DNA of 48,631 nt from JBMOMT01 sp049324835 (GTDB lineage Bacteria > Chloroflexota > Anaerolineae > CAYNKW01), in NCBI GenBank assembly GCA_049324835.1, contig JBMOMT010000063.1, forward strand, positions 1 through 48,631, written 5' to 3'. The position numbers were made by a program, and so were the translations under genes. Positions 17,079 through 24,324 of the stretch are shown here, piece by piece. Each line of letters begins with the position of its first letter. The first letter of the stretch is position 1. Under the pieces are notes generated by a model. That model was not told where the DNA came from, searched no databases, and saw only the letters and a program-made list of their open reading frames with translations.

Positions 17079-17107
17079 ATTGTACAACAGGAAAGACAAA
17101 ACGTCAA
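17079..17107 (-). promoter_or_regulatory. Promoter of the aminotransferase-thioesterase unit
   Basis: The minus strand reads TTGACG (17107-17102), a 17-bp spacer and TACAAT (17084-17079). The -35 box overlaps the stop codon of the upstream hybrid kinase gene. The predicted start near 17072 gives a leader of about 217 nt. Confidence 0.7.
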
Positions 17108-18417
17108 ATGGTCTGCCAGGCGGGCCTGGATGCAGGAAAGACGCCAATAGCCAGACGGAACTCGTCGGCCAGATCGCCGCTCAAGGCCATAGATTGGTTC
17201 AGGAGGCGACCCTTGTTCTCCAGTGGCAGGGATAGCTGAAGGCTGACCCAGGCGTCGGCATCGATGGCCGCCGTCACGTCGCCCCCGTGGAGCTCGGCAA
17301 TGGCCCGCGCCAACGAGAGCCCCAGGTATGAATCGCTGCCCTTGTGTTGTCGCCGGCCCTCATGAGACCGATCCAGGCCGGGCCAGCCCAGCTTTTCGAC
17401 CATGCCACGAGAGCCCTGGTAGTGGATGGTCAGTTCGATGTATTCTTCGGTGGTAGAAAGGGTCAGCGTGATGTGGCTGCCGGCCCTGCCGCATCGGATG
17501 GCGTCATCCAACAATCGGCCCAACCCCTGCTCCAGGCGTAAGGGATCGGCCTGGATGACAGGGGCCGTCTCGTGGCCGTTCGTTCTGTTTTGTATTCTGA
17601 GCCGAATCGATTTGCGGCGGGCTCTGGGCGCCATGCGCTGGCAGAGGCGCTGCACGAGGCCAGACAATGCAACGGTCTCCAGGCACAAATAGGCCCGGCC
17701 GATCTCGGCATCTCGCAAAAAGATGAGGTCATCGACAACCTGGATCAGATTGTCGGTGCGATCGTTGATCACCTCCAACGCTCTGCCCTGTTCCTCGGTG
17801 ATCTTGCCCAGCAGACGTTCGGTCATCAACGTCGCGTAACCCTTGACCAAAGCCAGCGGGGTGCGAAGGTCTTGAGAGATACTGGCCAGGAATTGCGACT
17901 TGAGTTGATCGCTCGTTTTGAGGGCGTTGTAGGCCTCTTGCAACCTGGCGGTGCGTTCCTGAGATTCTGCCACCATGTCCCCAAGACGGCGATTGGCCTC
18001 GCGTAGATCTTCCAACAGGCGATTGTTGCGCCGCGTCAGGCGGCGGCGCTCCACCGCCCGTCCGATGGTGTTCATGACCTTTTCGACGTCGTCAAAGGGT
18101 TTGATGAGATAATCGTAGGCGCCGAACTTCATGGCCTCGATGGCCGTCTGCAGAGACGCATAGGCCGTCATGACGATCACGACCATCTCTTCGTCGCGCG
18201 CCCGGATGTGGCGCAAGAGATTGAGGCCATCCATGCTGGGCATCATCAGATCGGCGATGGTCACGTCGAACTCGTCGGCGACCATCTGCTCCATAGCCTC
18301 CTGGCCGTTGGTCACCTCGACGACATCATAGCCTTCGGTGCGTAGCATAAAAGACAACAGGTCTCTCATGCCTTTTTCGTCGTCAACGATGAGGATTTTC
18401 GCTTTTTGTGGGCCCAT
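17104..18417 (-). CDS. Receiver-histidine kinase hybrid with a Gln in place of the H-box His
   Basis: This 437-residue protein has a receiver domain (acidic DDE at 12-14, phospho-acceptor Asp56 in IADLMMPSMDG, Lys in LIKPF), then a long coiled coil (about 125-170), a HisKA-like domain and a divergent HATPase-like domain. The H-box reads ASISQDLRTPLALVKGY: the phospho-acceptor His is Gln182. The ATPase end lacks clear N- and G1-box motifs. It therefore cannot autophosphorylate in the usual way and may act as a scaffold or phosphate sink. ATG 18417 was preferred because AAGGAGG ends 8 bases upstream; ATG 18423 lies too close to it. It overlaps the next upstream gene by 35 bp. Confidence 0.88.
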   Translation of the reverse strand: MGPQKAKILIVDDEKGMRDLLSFMLRTEGYDVVEVTNGQEAMEQMVADEFDVTIADLMMPSMDGLNLLRHIRARDEEMVVIVMTAYASLQTAIEAMKFGAYDYLIKPFDDVEKVMNTIGRAVERRRLTRRNNRLLEDLREANRRLGDMVAESQERTARLQEAYNALKTSDQLKSQFLASISQDLRTPLALVKGYATLMTERLLGKITEEQGRALEVINDRTDNLIQVVDDLIFLRDAEIGRAYLCLETVALSGLVQRLCQRMAPRARRKSIRLRIQNRTNGHETAPVIQADPLRLEQGLGRLLDDAIRCGRAGSHITLTLSTTEEYIELTIHYQGSRGMVEKLGWPGLDRSHEGRRQHKGSDSYLGLSLARAIAELHGGDVTAAIDADAWVSLQLSLPLENKGRLLNQSMALSGDLADEFRLAIGVFPASRPAWQTI

Positions 18418-18835
18418 GTCCATTACCTCCTTGGGGCGGGAAAGGAAGTTCTGGCAAGGTCAGCAATTCGCAGACCATCTCCCGCAGGTTACGAGTCGAA
18501 AACGGTTTGACAAGGTAGCCATCCAGAGCCAGGGCATGGGTCTGGGCAGCCAGCAGGGCGGTGGGGTAGGCGGTGATCAGGACGACTTTGGTGCCGGGGA
18601 AGCGACCCCGGATCGCCTGAGCCAGTTCCAGCCCATTCATGCGTGGCATTTGGAAATCGGTGATGACCAGGTCAAAAGTGCCATCCTGCAACAGGCTGAG
18701 GGCCTGGTGGCCCGAATGGGCCACCACCACTTGAAAGGTTGGCCCCAGGAGGGCCAGGCTACGCTGCAACAGCAAAGCTACATTGGCCTCGTCGTCTACC
18801 ACAAGCACACGCTTGTCAATGAGTTGGGTATGCAT
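18383..18835 (-). CDS. Single-domain response regulator (receiver)
   Basis: This 150-residue protein is a receiver with acidic pocket DDE, phospho-acceptor Asp in VITDFQMPRMNG and Lys in LVKPFSTRNL. A short Pro/Gly-rich tail (PPQGGNGHGP) follows, with no output domain. The 3' end overlaps the start of the REC-kinase hybrid by about 35 bp, so the two are translationally linked and probably act as partners in one relay. The start is ATG 18835, with only a weak AAAGAA upstream. Upstream bases 18836-19061 contain only a small inverted repeat (GGTATC 18908-18913 / GATACC 18923-18928); I see no other gene there. Confidence 0.87.
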   Translation of the reverse strand: MHTQLIDKRVLVVDDEANVALLLQRSLALLGPTFQVVVAHSGHQALSLLQDGTFDLVITDFQMPRMNGLELAQAIRGRFPGTKVVLITAYPTALLAAQTHALALDGYLVKPFSTRNLREMVCELLTLPELPFPPQGGNGHGPTKSENPHR

Positions 18836-19061
18836 GGGTTCTTTGATGGTGCGATGATGGTGTCAAAGAGCAAAATTATCTGACAGTTTACGCGATATTT
18901 GTCGAAAGGTATCTGGCTCTATGATACCATCCCTTGAACGGGAGGACATTCAAATTCGATTCAGGAAGCGTTAAGGAAGGGTTAATGGCAATGCCTTTCA
19001 AAGCTGCCCGGTCAGTCACCAGGAAAAGATGCGTTTGCCCTGCCTCTCCACCAACCTGGAC

Positions 19062-19090
19062 TTTACAGGCCAGCGCAACGATGCTAAAAT
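19062..19090 (+). promoter_or_regulatory. Likely promoter of the lipoprotein gene
   Basis: TTTACA (19062-19067), a 17-bp spacer and TAAAAT (19085-19090) predict a start near 19097, just 14 bases before the MITE. The element would then form most of the 5' untranslated region of the lipoprotein gene. Confidence 0.55.
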
Positions 19091-19110
19091 AGACCTGTTG
19101 TACGGGCAAG

Positions 19111-19263
19111 GTAACTGCTCAGCCTACCCTCCCGCAGGCTGAAATCGGTTATCCTGTGCCACGATTTAGCCGACTGGGCCCGGTAAATCTGCAAAATGTA
19201 GCGGCACGAGGAGGCACGGCATGCCGTGCCCCTACCAGAGCCTGCGGGAGGGTGAGCAGTTAC
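19111..19263 (+). mobile_element. MITE copy A (153 bp, IS66-like ends, 8-bp target duplication)
   Basis: The element runs from GTAACTGCTCAG to GAGCAGTTAC. Imperfect terminal inverted repeats of about 25-30 bases differ by a 5-base insertion in the left end. It is flanked by perfect direct repeats CGGGCAAG (19103-19110 and 19264-19271). It contains the palindrome GGCACGGCATGCCGTGCC and no open frame of note. GTAA ends and 8-bp duplications are hallmarks of the IS66 family, so it is probably mobilised by such a transposase (inference). Copy B at 32524 differs at nine positions and lacks five bases. Confidence 0.88.
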
Positions 19264-19294
19264 CGGGCAAGGCACACCCTATTGAGGAGAAACG

Positions 19295-20137
19295 ATGAAA
19301 AAGCTCTGGATCACCGTATGGCTCGTTGCAGGTTTATTGCTGGTCGCTTGTGGAGGCTCAGACGCTGGCGAAACTACACTGCCGACAAACACAGCGCCAC
19401 TCCCGACAGAAACTGCCCCACCCCCCACAGAGACCCCACGCCCTCCCACAGAAACCCCGCCGGCGACGGCAGAACCGCAGAGCGCCGTGACGCCCCAGGA
19501 CAGCGACTTTCCCCCCGGCAGCCGGTTATCGACAGTCGATCCTCTGGCAGCGAACGGGGAAAACAGCTTCATCCTGCTGGCCAATGTCGGCGACGTGTTG
19601 ATCGTGGGCGTCGAACCGGGAGCAGGCCAGGACATCGCACTGGGGCTGTTCTATCTCACCGGAAGTGGACCGGGCGAGTTGGCCGCCCAGGTCAACGATG
19701 GCCCAGGATTCGAATCACTCGGTTACACATTTCAACTGGCCGGCGCGTATCGACTGGCGATCCGAGAGATCGAGGGCGTTGGCGGCGAGTATGCCCTGAG
19801 AATTGCCAGTTCTCCAGGCGTGGCATTGACCATCGCCCCCCATCACCAGGTTGAAGGCAAGCTGGAAAGGGGGCAGAGTGTGGGCTACCTGCACAACGGC
19901 TACGCCGGCCAAGAGGTCACCTTCACGGTCGAACCGGCTCCCGGATATTCCGAGTTCGATGTGAGCCTGAGTATCGTGGCGCTCAGTGATATGGCGACGG
20001 TTCTTCTGGCAGTGAACGAGCATGGCCCTGGCCAGGGAGAAATTGCAACCTTTGTACCCCCTGCCGATGACGAGTATTACATAGCTATCCGTGGCGAGGA
20101 CAGCACAGGGGTGTTCAGCTTGAGCATGGTTGAGTGA
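19295..20137 (+). CDS. Secreted lipoprotein with Pro/Thr-rich linker and PPC-like domains
   Basis: This 280-residue protein has a lipoprotein signal peptide (lipobox LVAC, Cys about 19), a low-complexity P/T/E-rich linker (about 25-65; repeated PTET), and two beta-rich units (about 70-165 and 170-280) resembling the bacterial pre-peptidase C-terminal (PPC) fold: GDVLIVGVEPGAGQDIALGLF, YRLAIREIEGVGGEYALRI and a matching second set. It should be anchored outside the cytoplasmic membrane. Function unknown; PPC-like modules usually accompany secreted enzymes, but no catalytic domain is present. AGGAG lies 7 bases before ATG 19295. The MITE ends 31 bp upstream. Confidence 0.8.
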   Translation: MKKLWITVWLVAGLLLVACGGSDAGETTLPTNTAPLPTETAPPPTETPRPPTETPPATAEPQSAVTPQDSDFPPGSRLSTVDPLAANGENSFILLANVGDVLIVGVEPGAGQDIALGLFYLTGSGPGELAAQVNDGPGFESLGYTFQLAGAYRLAIREIEGVGGEYALRIASSPGVALTIAPHHQVEGKLERGQSVGYLHNGYAGQEVTFTVEPAPGYSEFDVSLSIVALSDMATVLLAVNEHGPGQGEIATFVPPADDEYYIAIRGEDSTGVFSLSMVE

Positions 20138-20203
20138 TAGCCGCCAACCAGCAGGCTCGTATCACCCCAAGCCAACGATTTCACCCATTTCCAGAAAACG
20201 GCT

Positions 20204-20231
20204 TTGACTTTCCGTTGTCGTGATGTAGTAT
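20204..20231 (+). promoter_or_regulatory. Likely promoter of the 20271-27805 catabolic operon
   Basis: TTGACT (20204-20209), a 16-bp spacer and TAGTAT (20226-20231) give a start about 35 nt before the first gene. All six genes below overlap or nearly touch, so this one promoter probably serves the cluster. Confidence 0.6.
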
Positions 20232-20270
20232 GGGCCTGCCGTTTAAAACACTTGCCGGATTGGAACAGCC

Positions 20271-21239
20271 ATGTCAGAAGAGCCATTGACCACACAGACC
20301 ATCCTGGGGCGCATCCAGCCCCGCCGCTGCATCGAGGGCATCTCGGCTGTGCTCCTGCCCTTCACCGAGGCCGGCCAGCCCGATTATGACGCCCTGGCGG
20401 CGCACCTCGCCCGCACCGCGGACGCCGGCGTGACGCCGGCGATCAACATGGACACCGGCTACGTCGAGCGGCTCTCGCCGGGCCAGCGCGCCGAGGTGCA
20501 ACGCATCACCCAAGCGACGCTGGGCCAGCGCCCCTTCGTCGCCGGCGTGTTCGTCGAGGGCCAGGAGGGAAACCTCGTCGCCCGCTACCGCGCCGGCATC
20601 GAGGCCGTCGAGGCCCTGGGCGGCACGCCCATCCTCTTCCAGTGCTCCGAGCTGGCGAGCCTCCCTGGCCCGGAGGTGGTGGCCCTCTACCGCCGGCTGG
20701 CAGCCGGCAGCCGGCGACTGCTGGCCTTCGAGCTGGGCCGGCAATTTGCCCCCTTTGGCCGCATCTACGACCTCGACACCGTGCGTGGTCTGATCCAGAT
20801 CCAGGCCTTCGCCGGCCTCAAACACTCCTCCCTCGACCGCCGCCTGGAATGGCAGCGCCTGACCCTGCGCGACCGGCTCCGCCCCGAGTTCAAGATCTAC
20901 ACCGGCAACGACCTGGCCATCGACATGGTCACCTACGGCAGCGACTATCTCCTCGGCCTATCGACCTTTTGCCCGGCGGCTTTTGCCCTGCGCGACCGGC
21001 TGTGGGCCGAGGGTGACGCCCGCTTTTACGCGCTGAACGACCTGCTGCAATACCTGGGCTTTTTCGCCTTCCGCCCGCCGACGCCGGCCTACAAACACAG
21101 CGCCGCCCAGTTCCTGCATCTGCTGGGCCAAATCCCCGGCGACGCCCCGCCGCCCGGCGCGCCCTGCCGCCCCGCCAGCGACCGGGCCATCCTGGCCGAC
21201 GTCGCCCAACGCCTCCGGGAGTGGCTCGATGAAGTCTAG
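20271..21239 (+). CDS. Dihydrodipicolinate synthase/N-acetylneuraminate lyase superfamily protein
   Basis: This 322-residue TIM-barrel protein has GISAVLLPFTEAGQPDYDALAAHLARTADAG at the N-terminus, a Tyr in the barrel motif MDTGYVERL, and a candidate Schiff-base Lys in GLKHSSLD near residue 190. In known DHDPS/NAL-family members such a Lys catalyses aldol cleavage or condensation of a 2-keto acid such as pyruvate. The usual GTTGE motif is replaced by NMDTGY, so the substrate is likely a different keto-sugar acid. It is first in the operon; its stop overlaps the next gene by 11 bp, indicating coupled translation. Confidence 0.78.
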   Translation: MSEEPLTTQTILGRIQPRRCIEGISAVLLPFTEAGQPDYDALAAHLARTADAGVTPAINMDTGYVERLSPGQRAEVQRITQATLGQRPFVAGVFVEGQEGNLVARYRAGIEAVEALGGTPILFQCSELASLPGPEVVALYRRLAAGSRRLLAFELGRQFAPFGRIYDLDTVRGLIQIQAFAGLKHSSLDRRLEWQRLTLRDRLRPEFKIYTGNDLAIDMVTYGSDYLLGLSTFCPAAFALRDRLWAEGDARFYALNDLLQYLGFFAFRPPTPAYKHSAAQFLHLLGQIPGDAPPPGAPCRPASDRAILADVAQRLREWLDEV

Positions 21240-22674
21240 AAGCATCGCCGCGCTGAAAACTGCCGCCGACCTGCGCGCCTACCTGGCCGAGCTGGGCCTC
21301 GACCTGCCCTTCGACGACGAGCTGGCCAGCGGCCCCGACGCGCCGCTGGCCCAACCCCACCGCCTGGCCGACGGCTTTGTCATCGGCAACCGCTTCTGCG
21401 CCCAGCCGATGGAGGGTTGGGACGGCACGCCCGCCGGCCAACCGACCGAGCTCACCATCCGCCGCTGGCGCAACTTGGGCCGCAGCGGCGCCAAGCTCAT
21501 CTGGGGCGGCGAGGCGGTGGCCGTCATGCCCGCGGGCCGGGCCAACCCCAACCAACTGCTCATCGACGAGGCCAACCTGCCCGCCCTGGCCCGCCTGCGG
21601 GGGGTATTGGTCGACGCCCACGTCGAGCGTTTTGGACAGGCCGACGACCTGCTGGTCGGCCTACAACTGACCCACTCGGGCCGTTTGTCCAAGCCGGCGC
21701 GCCACGACCGTTTCGAGCCGTGTTTGCTCTACCACCATCCCCTTCTCGACCGCCGTTTTGGCCTGCCGGCCGACCATCCCGTTTTAACCGACGCCGAAAT
21801 CGAAGGCATCATCGCCCGTTTCGTGGACGCCGCCGAGATGGCCCACCAGGCCGGCTTTGATTTCGTGGACATCAAGCATTGCCACGGCTACCTGGGCCAC
21901 GAGTTCCTCACCGCCCACAGCCGGCCTGGCCCCTTTGGCGGCAGTTTCGAGAACCGCACCCGCTTTTTGCGCCAGGTCGTGGCCGGCATCCGCCAGCGCG
22001 CGCCCGGCCTGCGCCTGGGCGTGCGCCTCAGCGCCTTCGATCTGCCCCCCTTCCAGCCCGGCGCCGACGGCATCGGCCAACCCGTCGAGGTGGTCACACC
22101 CTACCGTTTTGCCTTTGGCGCCGACCCCGATTCGCCGCTGGCCCTCCATCTGGAGGAACCAAAACGCTTCCTATCGCTGCTTCAGGAGCTGGGGGTGGAG
22201 CTGGTCAACCTGACGGCGGGCAATCCCTACGTCAACCCACACATCACCCGCCCGGCGCGCTTTCCACCCTCCGACGGCTACCAGCCGCCCGAGGACCCGC
22301 TGGTCGGCGTGACCCGCCAGGTGGCCGTCTGCGCCGAGCTCAAGCGGCTGTTCCCCGGCCTGGGCATCGTCGGCTCGGCCTACACCTACCTCCAGGAGTG
22401 GCTGCCCCACGTCGCCCAGCACAACGTGCGCGCCGGGCGCGTCGATTTCGTCGGCCTGGGGCGCATGCTGCTGGCCTATCCTGATTTCCCGGCCGACGTG
22501 CTGGCCGGGCGGCCCCTGGACCGCAAACGCCTGTGCCGCACCTTTAGCGATTGCACCACCGCGCCGCGCCACGGCCTGGTCTCCGGCTGTTATCCGCTCG
22601 ACCCCTTTTACCACGACCGCGACGAGGGGCAGCGGCTGGCGGCCATCAAGGCCCGGCGTAAGGAGGCCCCCTGA
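21229..22674 (+). CDS. NADH:flavin oxidoreductase (old yellow enzyme family)
   Basis: This 481-residue protein is an OYE/2,4-dienoyl-CoA-reductase-type TIM barrel. It shows NRFCAQPMEGWDG (FMN-binding start), LQLTHSGRLS, the conserved region FDFVDIKHCHGYLGHEFLTAHSR, GGSFENRTRFLRQVV, and a C-terminal phosphate-binding VDFVGLGRMLLAYPDFP. Cysteines near the end (CRTFSDCTTAP...GC) may ligate an iron-sulfur cluster, but the Rossmann domain of dienoyl reductases is absent. It probably reduces an activated C=C or C=O in a sugar-derived intermediate (inference). It is translationally coupled to its neighbours. Confidence 0.87.
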   Translation: MKSRSIAALKTAADLRAYLAELGLDLPFDDELASGPDAPLAQPHRLADGFVIGNRFCAQPMEGWDGTPAGQPTELTIRRWRNLGRSGAKLIWGGEAVAVMPAGRANPNQLLIDEANLPALARLRGVLVDAHVERFGQADDLLVGLQLTHSGRLSKPARHDRFEPCLLYHHPLLDRRFGLPADHPVLTDAEIEGIIARFVDAAEMAHQAGFDFVDIKHCHGYLGHEFLTAHSRPGPFGGSFENRTRFLRQVVAGIRQRAPGLRLGVRLSAFDLPPFQPGADGIGQPVEVVTPYRFAFGADPDSPLALHLEEPKRFLSLLQELGVELVNLTAGNPYVNPHITRPARFPPSDGYQPPEDPLVGVTRQVAVCAELKRLFPGLGIVGSAYTYLQEWLPHVAQHNVRAGRVDFVGLGRMLLAYPDFPADVLAGRPLDRKRLCRTFSDCTTAPRHGLVSGCYPLDPFYHDRDEGQRLAAIKARRKEAP

Positions 22675-22675
22675 C

Positions 22676-23302
22676 GTGGAAACGCCGATCCTGCTCGTTT
22701 CGGCCGGACTCGTCCATCCCTCGCTGCCGGCCCGTTTCTGGCTGCGCCGGGCGCTGGCGGCCCGGCCCGGCTACGAGTTCCGGCGGGCCGCCTCGTTGGA
22801 GGTCTTGCCTGGCCTGCCGCCCGGCGCGTTCCGAGCCATCGTGTTCTACGCTCACCACGCCAGCATCTCGCCGGCGGCCCTGGAAAGCCTGGATGATTTT
22901 TTGCAGGCGGGCGGTGGCCTGCTGGCCGTTCACTCTGCCTCGGCGTCGTTCAAAGCCGAACCGCGTTACCACGACCTCCTGGGCGGGCGCTTTGTCGGCC
23001 ACGGTCCGGTAAAAGAGTTTGCCGTGCAGCCCGCCGCGCCCCACGACGAGGTTTTTGGCGACGTTTCCCCGTTCTCCGTTCGGGACGAGTTGTATCGCCA
23101 CGAGTACGATGCGGCCAACCGCATCCACTTTTACACGGCAATCGACGACGAACGGGAACCGGTGGTCTGGACCCGCCGCCGGGGGCAGGGCCGGGTGTGT
23201 TACTGCGCCCTGGGCCACACCGCGAGCGCCATACACCAGCCGCCCGTCCACCGGCTTTTGCAGCGCGGCCTGGCCTGGGTCGACGGCGGGGAGGCTCCAT
23301 GA
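22676..23302 (+). CDS. ThuA-like (class I glutamine amidotransferase-like) protein
   Basis: This 208-residue protein has the ThuA/trehalose-utilisation fold: ILLVSAGLVHPS at the N-terminus, FRAIVFYAHHASISPAALESLDDFLQAGGGLLAVHSASASF in the middle, GGRFVGHGPVKEF, and a C-terminal RVCYCALGHTASAI. The catalytic Cys of true glutamine amidotransferases is absent (Ser in AVHSAS). ThuA proteins act with ThuB-type dehydrogenases on 3-keto-disaccharides, and here a Gfo/Idh/MocA gene follows directly with an ATGA overlap, which supports an analogous two-step role. The start is GTG 22676, 1 bp after the previous stop. Confidence 0.8.
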   Translation: METPILLVSAGLVHPSLPARFWLRRALAARPGYEFRRAASLEVLPGLPPGAFRAIVFYAHHASISPAALESLDDFLQAGGGLLAVHSASASFKAEPRYHDLLGGRFVGHGPVKEFAVQPAAPHDEVFGDVSPFSVRDELYRHEYDAANRIHFYTAIDDEREPVVWTRRRGQGRVCYCALGHTASAIHQPPVHRLLQRGLAWVDGGEAP

Positions 23303-24324
23303 GCGCCCCCCTGCGCCTGGCCATCGTCGGCTGCGGTGAGATCGCCCGCTGGATGGCCCTCTTTGCCCGGCTGAACCGGCGCATCCGCCTGGTCGCCTGC
23401 TGCGACCGGACGCTGCCCACCGCCGAGGCTTTTGCCGCCCGTTTCCGCATCCCCCACGCCTACGCCGACTATGAAGCCATGTTTCGCCAGGAGACGCCGG
23501 ACGCCGTCTACCTGGCCGTGCCCCACGACCTGCACCTGGAGATGGCGTGCGCCGCCGTCGAAGCCGGCCTGCCTGTGCTGGTCGAAAAACCGCTGGCGCG
23601 CACGCTGGCCGAGGGGTTGGAGATCGTCAGGCGGGCGGCGGCGGCGGGCGTGCCCGTCGGTATCAACTACCAGTATCGTTACGACCGGGGCTGTTATGCC
23701 CTGGCCCAGGCCGCCCGGCGGGGCGATCTGGGCGAGCTGTACTACGGGCGCTGCCACGTGCCCTGGCAGCGCCAGGCCGATTACTTTGCCTCGGGCCCCT
23801 GGCGCGGCGAGCTGGCGCGGGCCGGGGGCGGCACGTTGCTCACCCAGGGCAGCCACGCGCTGGACGTGCTGCTCTGGGCCATGAATAGCCCACCTCGCGC
23901 CGCCACGGGCTTGACCGCCCGGCCCAAATTCCCCCAGGTCGAGGTCGAGACGCTGGCCCTGGGTATCGTCGAGCTGGACAACGGCGCGCTGATCCAGATC
24001 GGCAGCTCGATGGTCGTCCGGCCGGAGCAGGCGGTCACGTTGGAACTCTATGGCGAACGCGGCGCGGCGCTCTACAGCAACCGGCCCCTGCCCCATGTCC
24101 GCTTCCGGGGCCGCCATGTAAAGCGAGCGCGCCCGCCGGTCTGGGGTGTGCACGCCCTGCAAAGCAGCCTGGAGGCCTTTCGCGCCTGGGTGGTGGACGG
24201 CCGTCCCTACCTGACCCCCGCCGGGGAAGCGCTGCCGGTACTGGCCGCCGTAGAGGCTCTCTACCACTCGTCTCAGTCGGGGAAAAAAGAAACTAGTGCG
24301 TTGAACACGGGAGCAGAACCATGA
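23299..24324 (+). CDS. Gfo/Idh/MocA family NAD(P)-dependent oxidoreductase
   Basis: This 341-residue protein has an N-terminal Rossmann domain with RLAIVGCGEIARWMA, the family motif LVEKPLARTLAEG (Glu-Lys-Pro, catalytic Lys), NYQYRYDRGCY, and a C-terminal alpha/beta substrate domain with GGGTLLTQGSHALDVLLWAM containing the catalytic His. Members oxidise or reduce a sugar hydroxyl/keto group using NAD(P). ATG 23299 overlaps the thuA-like stop (ATGA); the frame from 23197 runs through the upstream gene and was rejected. ThuB, the partner of ThuA, belongs to this family. Confidence 0.9.
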   Translation: MSAPLRLAIVGCGEIARWMALFARLNRRIRLVACCDRTLPTAEAFAARFRIPHAYADYEAMFRQETPDAVYLAVPHDLHLEMACAAVEAGLPVLVEKPLARTLAEGLEIVRRAAAAGVPVGINYQYRYDRGCYALAQAARRGDLGELYYGRCHVPWQRQADYFASGPWRGELARAGGGTLLTQGSHALDVLLWAMNSPPRAATGLTARPKFPQVEVETLALGIVELDNGALIQIGSSMVVRPEQAVTLELYGERGAALYSNRPLPHVRFRGRHVKRARPPVWGVHALQSSLEAFRAWVVDGRPYLTPAGEALPVLAAVEALYHSSQSGKKETSALNTGAEP

